The translations under genes were made by a program, and so were the position numbers. A stretch of 64,000 nucleotides of DNA from Clostridiales bacterium. Its GTDB lineage: Bacteria; Bacillota; Clostridia; Lachnospirales; Lachnospiraceae. Shown here piece after piece: positions 44,671 to 53,944 of the stretch (the stretch's first letter is position 1; each line of letters opens with the position of its first letter). The notes under the pieces are model-generated. The model had not been told where the DNA came from, ran no database searches, and was given only the letters and a program-made list of their open reading frames with translations. Location: NCBI GenBank assembly GCA_012520645.1, contig JAAYNV010000039.1:57696-121695 (forward strand). Direction: 5' to 3'.

Positions 44671-46808
44671 TCATTCCTGTGGTGGAACAAAACTCTTGTT
44701 TCCAACCGTGTATGAATAAACCGCACTATCCATTACAGCCTTTTCTCCGGTAGCGACACGGTAAAATTCAATATATTTTGCCTCTGAAACCGGTTCATCA
44801 AACAGGAAACCTGTAAATCTCCGTACATCGGAAGTAGTCTGTTCCTTTTCTATCAATAAATTATTTTTCTCTCCATACACCCGTATCCCCAACGGCTCTG
44901 ATACATCCGTTCTGAACAGATATACACTAACTAACGGCGTATCACTATGAATTTCCTTTTTTGCATCTGAAGTTTCTATGATCTCTTCCTCAATATTTTC
45001 ATAGTATGCAGAGAATCGCCAGTTTTCCGGATTCACTCTGATATAATAACTATCCGCATTTGCAACGTATTTGCTAACATTTTTCCAGTCACACAAGGCA
45101 TCTGTAACCCAGGCCTTGTCATAATATCGAATCTCCCTTTCTGCGTTTATCCCGTTCACAAATAATAGCAGCATCACACCAAAGCATATTGTACTGCTCC
45201 ATTTTAACTTTGTCACCTCCCGGACTTTCCAGACAAATAAAAACATACATAGATAGATTGACAAGATACCGAACATTTCATATCTATCCTTGCCATAATA
45301 CTGTATATCCAGCATTGCAGGTGTAGTAAATCCCAGAAACGCAATCGATGTCGCTCCCAATAAATACACTGCAAACGCGATCTCCCTCCACCATGCATTC
45401 TTACTTTGCAAAATCAAAATACCCATTCCTATTGCAAAAAAATAGGAAATTATTATCAAGACGGTTGTCACACTCTCCTCATACCGCCAAATATCAATGC
45501 CCCAGATTCGATAAAATATTTTCGGGAACTCCAGAAAACAACCTTCCAACAGCTGTATAAGCCCCTCATTGTGATTCCATGCTCTTCCCCCAGGTGTGCC
45601 CAGTGTCATAACTAATTGGCTCAACGCTGCCACTACTACACATCCGTGCAGGATTCTATATCTTCCCTTTTTCAAAAACATAAAAATGAAACAAAGTGGA
45701 ATAAAGCATACAAACTGTCCCTGCGTCATGCAAAACAATACAGACAGCATGATAACAAGTGCATAGGCTCCTCTTGAAAGCTTCTCCAATTTCCCCAGAA
45801 ACAGAAAATAAAAGAGAAAAAAAATCCCCCAGTATCCTATATTGATATAGAAGAAATTACTGCTTTTGTCCAAAAGCACTAAGGGAATATACAAAATCCC
45901 TATATATACTCCAATCCTTTCTCTATATTGGTATTCCCAAAGCATCATAATGGAACACCCCATTGCCGCCACCAATAGAGTAACAAAATTAGTTAAAACA
46001 ACATAGTGTATCTTTCCCCAATCACTTTGAGCCACAAACCACGACACAATTCTCTTTATGAAATGCATATAGCCCGCTTCTTTTGTTAATATACACTCCA
46101 ACAGGGAATAATGTGTGGCATAATAGAAGTGGGTTCCAATCTGTTCTGCAAATGGTTCCGGTGAACACAAAAAGGTCACATCACGAACAGCCATTGCACA
46201 TAATAGCTGTCCGGTCATCAGGCCAAAGTATCCATATCTGGAGATGTTCGGATACCAGACCAGGAAAAAATAAGAACTATAGTACTGATAAACAGCAATA
46301 CCACCAACACCTCATAAACCATTCTACCCGTCTGATCCAGCTGACAGACCCTATAGGTTTTTTGCAGGGAAATCTCCCCCTGTTTATTTTCTCTCATTTC
46401 TATCCAGCTTTTGGAGGCACATTGCACTTTAATATGTAGCGTCTCTCTTTCCTCCTGGATATTAGCAGGTTCAACGGAATATGGGGTGTTAGGATCTATT
46501 TCTGAGAAATAAATCTTACGATTTATTCCCATACCTTCCAGTTCAACATAATCATTACTGTCGACACTTTTCAGATTGCCAATAAAGATTTCTACTTTCT
46601 CTAATGTCATGGATTCGTTTCTGACTACAATATCCGTTTCCTCAGAATCTCCATCTTGCAGAGTCATCCAGGAATCCATATCCACTTCATTTTGATATTC
46701 CTCATAAAGGTTGTTATCAAATACTGCGATTCTAAACAAAGAAAGCGTCAATCCCAAAAGAAGCACAGTAACTGAAAGCTTAAAATACACCAGTGAATTT
46801 TTTTTCAT
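44671..46808 (-). pseudogene. repeat-module membrane protein (copy A), frameshifted at T6
   Basis: Two frames (46218-46808 and 44671-46218) correspond to one protein of about 712 aa. The intact paralogue inside 50495-53923 reads IVLIFFLVWYPNIS across the break; here the T run at 46265-46270 has six bases against seven in the paralogue (52128-52134), so the frame turns to IVLIFSWSGIRT and stops. Organisation: N-terminal TM, outward module beginning NNLYEEYQNEVDMDSW (about 27-165), about ten TM helices, and an outward C-terminal domain of about 130 residues. GAAGGG precedes the ATG at 46808. It may be dead, phase-off, or broken only in the assembly. Confidence 0.85.
46333..46733 (-). repeat. 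extracytoplasmic-module repeat, copy A
   Basis: About 400 bp nearly identical to 48712-49112 and 52197-52588, all in the same orientation. Codes for the outward YEEYQNEVDMDSW module. Similarity to copy C continues, at a lower level, through most of 44671-46333 against 50495-52197. Confidence 0.85.
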
Positions 46809-46844
46809 TGCTTTTCCCTTCTCAGTCCTTCTTTTTTACCTAAA

Positions 46845-48418
46845 TCATTCCAATTTCACGACTACGACTCCGTCGATAATTTTTATTGAATTTGATTCCG
46901 GCCAAATATTCATATTATTAACGGCATCAGAAGATAACACTTGTTGATATTTTTCAGCATCAATATCTCCAACATTGATGCCTAAATAATTATATGCATA
47001 CCAATATCTATCATGTAAACTTCCATTCATATCTAACAAATATACCGGATTATCATGTAGATTAATTGCGTAATTATACACCCCACTTGTTTTTCTTAAA
47101 TAATCATCTGAAGGAAATCCAATAAAAACTATTGGTGTTTCATTATATACATAATCATCAAGATCATATACATCATTTAAAATGGCGTTAGTTTGAGTCT
47201 TGATAGCGTTATATCCTAGTCTTAGAGCTTGAAATGTTGCATTAGCGGACAACATATAAGTCCATGCCAGAAACACTGCACAAATACATACCAGCTTGGA
47301 ATTTCCCCCCCCAGAACATTCAAAAATGGCCATTTCCCCTGAGTTTGATTATTACTATTTAAATAAATTATCTTATTCTTCGACAAGCAGATTATAAACG
47401 GAACAACAAAAATATTCTGATACTCCATCAGAAGTGTGATACGATTGTAAGGAATAACTACTCTAACTAAATTTAATGCAATTGGTAAAATAAATACTAA
47501 AGATAATGAAAAAACTGCACTTATTCTTTTCCCTTTTGATAAAAGTAAGTACACTCCTCTCATAAACGATACAAAACCCAATACAAATATGACAAAGTAA
47601 AACCATTTTCTATTCATCATCGGATCTCGATAATACGAAAAGAAAATTTTGTATATCTCTATGATACTGTTAGGTAGACTTATGAAAATTTCCTTTATGC
47701 TAAACTGCTGCACCCTACCCGATAAAACAATATTGTTATTTTTACAGATTATATTTAGAATAAATGCATAAAAACCTAATCCCAATCCGCATGTCAAAAT
47801 ATATTCTACAACTCTTTTTACATAATACTTCCATTGATGTTCACCTCTTAACAGATCAATTATCATAACCATTAAAGCCAATCCTGCTATTGCACCAATA
47901 TATGTCTGATACATCCCTATGTCTATCGCAACCAGCAATGCAGCTGCAAATAATTTTATAACATATAATACCTTTTTTTCTGTTTTTAAATTGATTAAAT
48001 ACACAACAGAAACAGATAGTATAATTGCTGAAGCCCACGATACAATTAGATAAATAAATTGTAACTGACTAATTGCTGATGGTGAAACAAGAGCTAATGC
48101 TGTGACAATACACAACTCTTTTAGTTCTAAATCAAACAACTTGCCGAGGATACACATAGCCAATGCCACAAGTGTTGCATAAATAAAAATATTTACTACC
48201 GGAAGCACTAAATTTGCAAAACAATACTTCATTAATAAATATTGTCCCCAACGCCCACACATTATTGCCCAGCCTCCACTAGTATAGTAATTAACCCCCT
48301 CACTCACGCTATCTGGAGCGCCTTGATTATCAATCATACAAATAATATAAGCCAAAAACACTATAAAATACGCAGTCGCAAATATTGAACGATACTTTTT
48401 AATTAGCTTCTCTAACAT
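46845..48418 (-). pseudogene. GtrII-like glucosyltransferase membrane protein, frameshifted at G8
   Basis: Frames 47222-48418 and 46845-47333 join into about 524 aa, close to the 510 aa of the intact GtrII-like gene at 8428. Seen features: early outward loop (NQGAPDSVSEGVNYYTSGGWAIMCGRWGQYLL), about eleven TM helices, LIVSWASAI and a DIGMYQTYIG segment. The outward C-terminal domain ends NMNIWPESNSIKIIDGVVVVKL, the same closing pattern as the 8428 gene. The break is the G8 run at 47305-47312: nine (or six) Gs would restore the frame. Noticeably AT-richer than its neighbours. GGGGG nine bases before the ATG at 48418. Confidence 0.8.
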
Positions 48419-48480
48419 ACACTTTGCCCCCTTATAAACCTATTTTAGTATTACTTCAATTATTCTTAAGTAATGACTGC

Positions 48481-48711
48481 TTAACAACACGCCAAATTTT
48501 TCATGCTGTTGTTTTGTATCAATAACAGCATGAATTCACGCTGTTTATACCTTGAAAAAACAATATCGTAAAATAAGCGCAAAAGAAATCTGCACAGCCG
48601 ATCCACGTTCATTGCAATGACTGATAACGCTATGGAACATCTCGTTGTCTCATCCACCTGCTTGTGATCAGACCTAGTCCGTATTTCTGCTTTGCAAGGG
48701 CGAAGGCCCTT
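48481..48711 (-). mobile_element. degenerate transposase C-terminal remnant
   Basis: In the stretch of 211 bp between the GtrII-like gene and copy B (plus the tail of copy B), one minus-strand frame reads HKQVDETTRCSIALSVIAMN and then VDRLCRFLLRLFYD before a stop at 48481. This resembles the C-terminus of DDE transposases common in Lachnospiraceae. No inverted terminal repeats or N-terminal part remain. It abuts the truncated copy B at 48712, so an insertion or its loss probably cut that copy. The family call is from memory of pattern, not a search. Confidence 0.4.
48500..48534. repeat. 11-bp inverted repeat in the IS remnant region
   Basis: Arms 48500-48510 and 48524-48534 with a 13-base loop, just inside the end of the transposase-like frame. 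Could be a relic of an IS end or a weak terminator. No T run follows on either side. Confidence 0.4.
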
Positions 48712-49187
48712 TGATCCAACTGGCAGACCCTATAGGTCTTTTGCAGGGCAATTTCCCCCTGTTTATTTTCTCGCATTTCTATCCAGCTTTTGGGGGCACA
48801 TTGCATTTTAATATGTAGCGTCTCTCTTTCCTCCTGGATATTAGCAGGTTCAACGGAATATGGGGTGTTGGGATCCATTTCTGAGAAATAAATCTTACGA
48901 TTTATTCCCATACCTTCCAATTCGACATAATCATTACTGTCGACACTTTTCAGATTGCCAATAAAGATTTCTACTTTCTCTAATGTCATGGATTCGTTTC
49001 TGACTACAATATCCGTTTCCTCAGAATCTCCATCTTTCAGAGTCACCCAGGAATCCATATCCACTTCATTTTGATATTCCTCATAAAGGTTGTTATCAAA
49101 TACTGCGATTCTCAATATCAAAACTGTAAATACGCCTAATAGTATCGTATATAAAATTGAGATTTTTATTTGCTGATTTGCTCTCAT
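48630..49187 (-). pseudogene. truncated copy of the repeat module (copy B)
   Basis: 185-codon frame. Residues 1-158 match the N-terminal TM plus outward module of copies A and C (NNLYEEYQNEVDMDSW onward, ending YRVCQLDQ). The rest is unrelated and out of frame with the transposase remnant. All ten downstream TM helices and the C-terminal domain of the full-length paralogues are missing. It still has a ribosome site (GGAGAAACCAG before ATG 49187), so a TM-anchored beta module could be made, similar in plan to the 4548-5186 protein. More likely it is a relic of duplication followed by IS damage. Confidence 0.8.
48712..49112 (-). repeat. extracytoplasmic-module repeat, copy B
   Basis: About 400 bp; differs from copy C by only about a dozen bases by eye. 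Similarity stops sharply at 48712, the junction with the IS remnant. Confidence 0.85.
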
Positions 49188-49200
49188 CTGGTTTCTCCAA

Positions 49201-50457
49201 CTAATCCGGGTATACTCTAAGACTATCTTTCTCTACATTTTTGCACTCATCCATGTAAATTGCATCTGTGGAATTTCCCTCCAAAAGCACGTTTACACAT
49301 TTCTTTAATCTGATGTTCGATTGAGAAACATTGTTATTTCTAATAACAACATTATATATTCTGCTGCTTTCTTCTTTTCCCTCTTCCGTTCTTATAAAAT
49401 CATATTTCTTCTTATATTCACACCGATTTCCCGTAATCGCTATATTTTGTATATCCCCTTCATTCCCATCACTATCAGCCAATGCCAAAACAACCACTCC
49501 GTCAATTACTTCATCCGTATTCCAAAAATAATTTTCTGTAATTACTGCATTGCGTACCCGGGACAGTCTAATGCAACTCCCCAGGCAGTTATAAAACTCA
49601 TTGCCTTCAATAATAATATTATCATAACAGCTTGTCTCATCCTGCGAAATGTTATGAATACCAATCGGACGATATGACACAATCTGCTCTATTTGACCAC
49701 TGTTCTTTTTACCGAATACGCAATTTTTAATCAGGATATTTCTTGCAGATTTCTCATCCTCCTCAGACTGAACCGGCGTACCTAATCCCTTGGCCAGATC
49801 AATCTGTATCATTTCAAGTTTTGCATTCGGCTGCAAATTCTCCGTTTCATCATGAGGCCTTAATTCCTCTGAAAAATTCATCCCATCAAAAAAACAATTC
49901 TCAATAATGATATTCTGACACCCGGAAATATCCAATAAATGATTTCTTGCACAGGCATTCAGGAATGATGTGCCAGTAATTGATAATTCACTTAATTTAC
50001 CGGCCTGTATACATACCTTTTGCGTCTGATCATCTGAATACTGTCCCTCAAAGCTTCCGCCTTTAATCCTCAAATAGCCACATGAAAAAGCATCTTTTCC
50101 CACCAGATGATTGCTATTTGTCATTACAATGCCACTGGCAGAATCAAACGTAATTTTTGCATTATCTGCAAATTCTAGCTCTGTATTCGGATAATAATTT
50201 AAGGTATCCCTAATAAAATAATTCCCTTGTGGAATATATATACTTACCTTTCCACGCTCTTTCGCAATATTTAACGCCTGTTGGAAAATAGCAGAGTCAT
50301 CTGTGATTCCATCTCCAACTGCACCCAACTTAAAAATATCAATCTGTGTGTCATTCTCCACCGCTAGATTCGTGCAGAAATACCAACCAACTATTCCCCC
50401 GGCTACCACGATCATTCCGAGCAGAGCCCCCAAAAATCTCCTGCCTTTCTTTGTCAT
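49201..50457 (-). CDS. membrane-anchored right-handed beta-helix protein (pectate-lyase-3 type)
   Basis: 418 aa. N-terminal TM (about 8-26), then FKLGAVGDGITDDSAIFQQAL, the classic opening of the pectate_lyase_3/GH28-like beta-helix superfamily. Successive Asn- and Cys-rich rungs follow (IIIENCFFDG, ILIKNCVF, IIIEGNEFYN, IAITGNRCEY). It faces outside. Family members act as lyases, hydrolases or C5-epimerases on polysaccharide; which applies here is unclear because no decisive catalytic triad was identified by eye. It lies between copies B and C of the repeat, so recombination between those would remove it. Confidence 0.82.
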   Translation of the reverse strand: MTKKGRRFLGALLGMIVVAGGIVGWYFCTNLAVENDTQIDIFKLGAVGDGITDDSAIFQQALNIAKERGKVSIYIPQGNYFIRDTLNYYPNTELEFADNAKITFDSASGIVMTNSNHLVGKDAFSCGYLRIKGGSFEGQYSDDQTQKVCIQAGKLSELSITGTSFLNACARNHLLDISGCQNIIIENCFFDGMNFSEELRPHDETENLQPNAKLEMIQIDLAKGLGTPVQSEEDEKSARNILIKNCVFGKKNSGQIEQIVSYRPIGIHNISQDETSCYDNIIIEGNEFYNCLGSCIRLSRVRNAVITENYFWNTDEVIDGVVVLALADSDGNEGDIQNIAITGNRCEYKKKYDFIRTEEGKEESSRIYNVVIRNNNVSQSNIRLKKCVNVLLEGNSTDAIYMDECKNVEKDSLRVYPD

Positions 50458-50494
50458 GTTTTTTCCTTTCCCAAATTAATCTTTGATTTTTTTC

Positions 50495-53400
50495 TTACCA
50501 CTTTGCAGTCAAGGCATTCTGAATAATCTGATCCTCTGTATCTCTTGGTACAAATACATCTGTGCCAACTGAATATACATAAATTTCTTTGTCCATTACG
50601 AGTTTTTCTCCTGTATCCAGATAATATAATTCTACATACCTTGCATTCTGCACCGGTTCATCAAACAGAAATCCTGTAAACTTCCGCACAGCTGAAGTAG
50701 TCTGTTCTTTTTCTATCAACAAGTTATCTTTCTCTCCATATACCCGTATCCCCAACGGCTCCGATATATCTGTTCTGAACAGATATACACTGACTAACGG
50801 CGTATCTCCATGAATTTCCTTTTTTACATCAGCTGTCTCTATTATTTCTTCTGTAATATTTTCAAAATATGCAGACCAGGGCCACTCCTCAGGATCTATT
50901 CTAATATAATAGCTGTCACTATTTATTACATATCCTGCAACATTCTTCCAATCACACAACAAATCCATAACATATCTTTTATCGTAATATCGCCCGTCAC
51001 TCTCTTCCTTTATCCCGCCCATACAGGCCACTACCATAACAACTATACCGAATATGCCGTGCCACTTTCCACTGTATGCACGATTTAAATATACAAGAAA
51101 AACACATATTGCCATGTAGATCACCACGATCAGAAACATCTCATATCTACCCTTGTCATAGCGTCCTTTTTCCAGCATATGAGGTGTCGTAATCCCCATA
51201 AATCCAAGAGATATGGCTCCCAATAAATATACTGCAAGAGAAATCTCTCTCAATCCTTTATTCTTACTTCGTAGTACCAGAATGCCCATCCCTATTACAA
51301 AAAGATAGGCAATAATAATTAAGACAGTTGTCACACCCTCTTTATACTGCCAAATATCAATTCCCCAGATCCGGTAAAATATCTTCGGAAATTCCAGGAA
51401 ACATCCTTTACATAACTGTATGAATCCTTCATACTTATCCCATGCTCTTCCTCCCGGCGTCCCCAGTGACATACCTAATTGAATTAACGCTGCCACCACT
51501 ACACATCCATGCAGGATTCTGTATCTTCCCTTTTTCCAAAACATAAAAATAAAACAAAGTGGAATAAAGCACACAAACTGTCCCTGTGTCAGACAAAATG
51601 ATGCACACAGCACAATAACAACTGCAAAAGCTCCTCTTGAAAGCTTCTCCAGTTTCCCTAAAAACAAGAAATAGAAGAGGAAAAAAATTCCCCAGTATCC
51701 TATATCAATATAGAAAAAATTAGGAACAGCATCCAAAAGCACCAGTGGAATATACAGCCCTGAAATATAGGCCAGAATTTTTTCTTCCTGCCGTTCACAC
51801 CGCAGTACACCGATAGAACTTGCCATCGCTATTACCAGCAAAGTAACAAAATTTGTCACAACGACATAGTGCATCTTTCCCCAGTCACTTTGAGCCACAA
51901 ACCACGCCACAATTCTCTTTATGAAATGCATATAGCCCGCTTCTTTTGTCAATATACACTCCAAAATGGAATAATGTGTAGCATAATAGAAGTGGGTTCC
52001 AATCTGTTCTGCAAATGGTTCCGGTGAACACAAAAAGGTCACATCACGGACAGCCATTGCACATAACAGCTGTCCGGTCATCAGGGCAAAATATCCATAT
52101 CTGGAGATGTTCGGATACCAGACCAGGAAAAAAATAAGAACTATCGTACTGATAAACAGCAATACCACCAGCACCTCATAAACCATTCTGCCCGTCTGAT
52201 CCAACTGGCAGACCCTATAGGTCTTTTGCAGGGCAATTTCCCCCTGTTTATTTTCTCGCATTTCTATCCAGCTTTTGGGGGCACATTGCACTTTAATATG
52301 TAGCGTCTCTCTTTCCTCCTGGATATTAGCAGGTTCAACGGAATATGGGGTGTTGGGATCTATTTCTGAGAAATAAATCTTACGATTTATTCCCATACCT
52401 TCCAGTTCGACATAATCATTACTGTCGACACTTTTCAGATTGCCAATAAAGATTTCTACTTTCTCTAATGTCATGGATTCGTTTCTGACTACAATATCCG
52501 CTTCCTCAGAATCTCCATCTTGCAGAGTCATCCAGGAATCCATATCCACTTCATTTTGATATTCCTCATAAAGGTTGTTATTAAATACAATGACTCTAAA
52601 AACAGAAAAAGTAAGGACTAGAAGAAGTACCGTATACAAAATTTTAAAATGCGCGAACGTCATTCTTTTCATCGCTTCCCACGCTTGGGCCTTTTTTTCT
52701 ACTGCCTTTATCCCTTTCTTCATATGAATGAAAAGCTTTTGCGCAAACTCACAACACAGAGCAAACAATAGTAGATAGGCGGGATAATACCATATTGTCA
52801 TAGAATCACTCTCTGGAATAAGCCATCCCCTTATCGGATACATCCAAAAAATCAGCGCAAATAATAGTGCATATAAATAATCGCTCCAACTATAACCATT
52901 CTTGGTTTTCATTTCTACCAGGAACATAATTAACGGAATCGAAAAATAGATCAAAGTATAACGATAACTGGAAACCGTAAAAACTATCATCAAACTCACT
53001 ATAAGGGTCATGGATTTCCATGAATACTTTTCTATAAAAAAGCAGACAAGCACATACAGGAAATAAATATATGAAAGAATTTTCCCTACATGATATCCAG
53101 ATGTCACTCCTCCTCCCAAACTTGTCCAGACTTTAGTCACCAGTCCAACTATAGTTTCTATTGAAGATAATTGACGCCCATTTACCTCTGAGATATTCTG
53201 TAGAAATAATCTCATTCCTTCAAATCCATCAAAGAAAATAAACGGAGTAAAGAAAAACAGAATACCGTAAATAATTAAACGTACTACTTCTTTATAACGT
53301 TTCTCCTTAATATATATTACTCCAATAATGGCTGGATATATTTTCAATCCCGCCGCCGTGGCAATACAAATCAAGGCTATCTCTCTCAAAGTCTTACTAT

Positions 53401-53923
53401 CACAATCTTTGAAGTAAAGTGCCATCATAAGCAGCAAAAGAGCATATAATACAGAGTTTGATTTCTCAATCGCCGTTGCAAAAAAAGGCACCGAACATAT
53501 CAGCAGGATTGAAAGCCCTATGCTCTCTCCTTCATTACCATTCCTGTATAGCTTCTTTACAAAAGAACTAAACAAAACCGCCCAGATAACGAGCAGCATG
53601 GTAGGAACGAGAATGGCATATCCATTCGCTACCATTTTCCATGATGTAATACCTGTATGTTTTAATATTCTTGACAAAATTCCATAAAATATATAACTCA
53701 ATGGTGGAAAGCAGGATCCGGAAGACACTGCATAGACATTTTCATAACCATAAAAGCGATAAATATGCATATAAAAATCACTATATGTATCCGTTCCCGC
53801 TGCATATATAATTCTATCAAGAAACCGTCCCTCAGACCATATTATATTAGCCAGGTATACAAGTAAGCTTATAGAAGCAACAAGAAAAAAACAGTTTTTA
53901 GGAGTAAACCTTTTTATTTTCAA
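50495..53923 (-). CDS. 1142-aa fusion: GT-C-like transferase plus repeat-module membrane protein (copy C)
   Basis: Start TTG 53923 after AAGGG. Residues 1-420 form an independent GT-C/GT87-like unit: outward loop GTDTYSDFYMHIYRFYG, FPPLSYIFYGIL, GLKIYPAIIGVIYIKE and about ten TM helices. After a basic linker (about 400-425) the second unit repeats copy A: TM, outward module (NNLYEEYQNEVDMDSW, about 450-585), ten TM helices and an outward C-terminal domain ending near 1140. This is the only full-length intact version. Two complete polytopic units in one chain, about 21 TM helices, is rare. Either recent fusion through the repeats or a genuine two-step transferase would explain it. Confidence 0.8.
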   Translation of the reverse strand: MKIKRFTPKNCFFLVASISLLVYLANIIWSEGRFLDRIIYAAGTDTYSDFYMHIYRFYGYENVYAVSSGSCFPPLSYIFYGILSRILKHTGITSWKMVANGYAILVPTMLLVIWAVLFSSFVKKLYRNGNEGESIGLSILLICSVPFFATAIEKSNSVLYALLLLMMALYFKDCDSKTLREIALICIATAAGLKIYPAIIGVIYIKEKRYKEVVRLIIYGILFFFTPFIFFDGFEGMRLFLQNISEVNGRQLSSIETIVGLVTKVWTSLGGGVTSGYHVGKILSYIYFLYVLVCFFIEKYSWKSMTLIVSLMIVFTVSSYRYTLIYFSIPLIMFLVEMKTKNGYSWSDYLYALLFALIFWMYPIRGWLIPESDSMTIWYYPAYLLLFALCCEFAQKLFIHMKKGIKAVEKKAQAWEAMKRMTFAHFKILYTVLLLVLTFSVFRVIVFNNNLYEEYQNEVDMDSWMTLQDGDSEEADIVVRNESMTLEKVEIFIGNLKSVDSNDYVELEGMGINRKIYFSEIDPNTPYSVEPANIQEERETLHIKVQCAPKSWIEMRENKQGEIALQKTYRVCQLDQTGRMVYEVLVVLLFISTIVLIFFLVWYPNISRYGYFALMTGQLLCAMAVRDVTFLCSPEPFAEQIGTHFYYATHYSILECILTKEAGYMHFIKRIVAWFVAQSDWGKMHYVVVTNFVTLLVIAMASSIGVLRCERQEEKILAYISGLYIPLVLLDAVPNFFYIDIGYWGIFFLFYFLFLGKLEKLSRGAFAVVIVLCASFCLTQGQFVCFIPLCFIFMFWKKGRYRILHGCVVVAALIQLGMSLGTPGGRAWDKYEGFIQLCKGCFLEFPKIFYRIWGIDIWQYKEGVTTVLIIIAYLFVIGMGILVLRSKNKGLREISLAVYLLGAISLGFMGITTPHMLEKGRYDKGRYEMFLIVVIYMAICVFLVYLNRAYSGKWHGIFGIVVMVVACMGGIKEESDGRYYDKRYVMDLLCDWKNVAGYVINSDSYYIRIDPEEWPWSAYFENITEEIIETADVKKEIHGDTPLVSVYLFRTDISEPLGIRVYGEKDNLLIEKEQTTSAVRKFTGFLFDEPVQNARYVELYYLDTGEKLVMDKEIYVYSVGTDVFVPRDTEDQIIQNALTAKW
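52197..52588 (-). repeat. extracytoplasmic-module repeat, copy C
   Basis: About 390 bp, direct repeat of 46333-46733 and 48712-49112. Upstream of 52588 (toward the N-terminal GT unit) similarity to the other copies ends. Confidence 0.85.
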
Positions 53924-53944
53924 TTACCCTTCCCTCACTTTACA

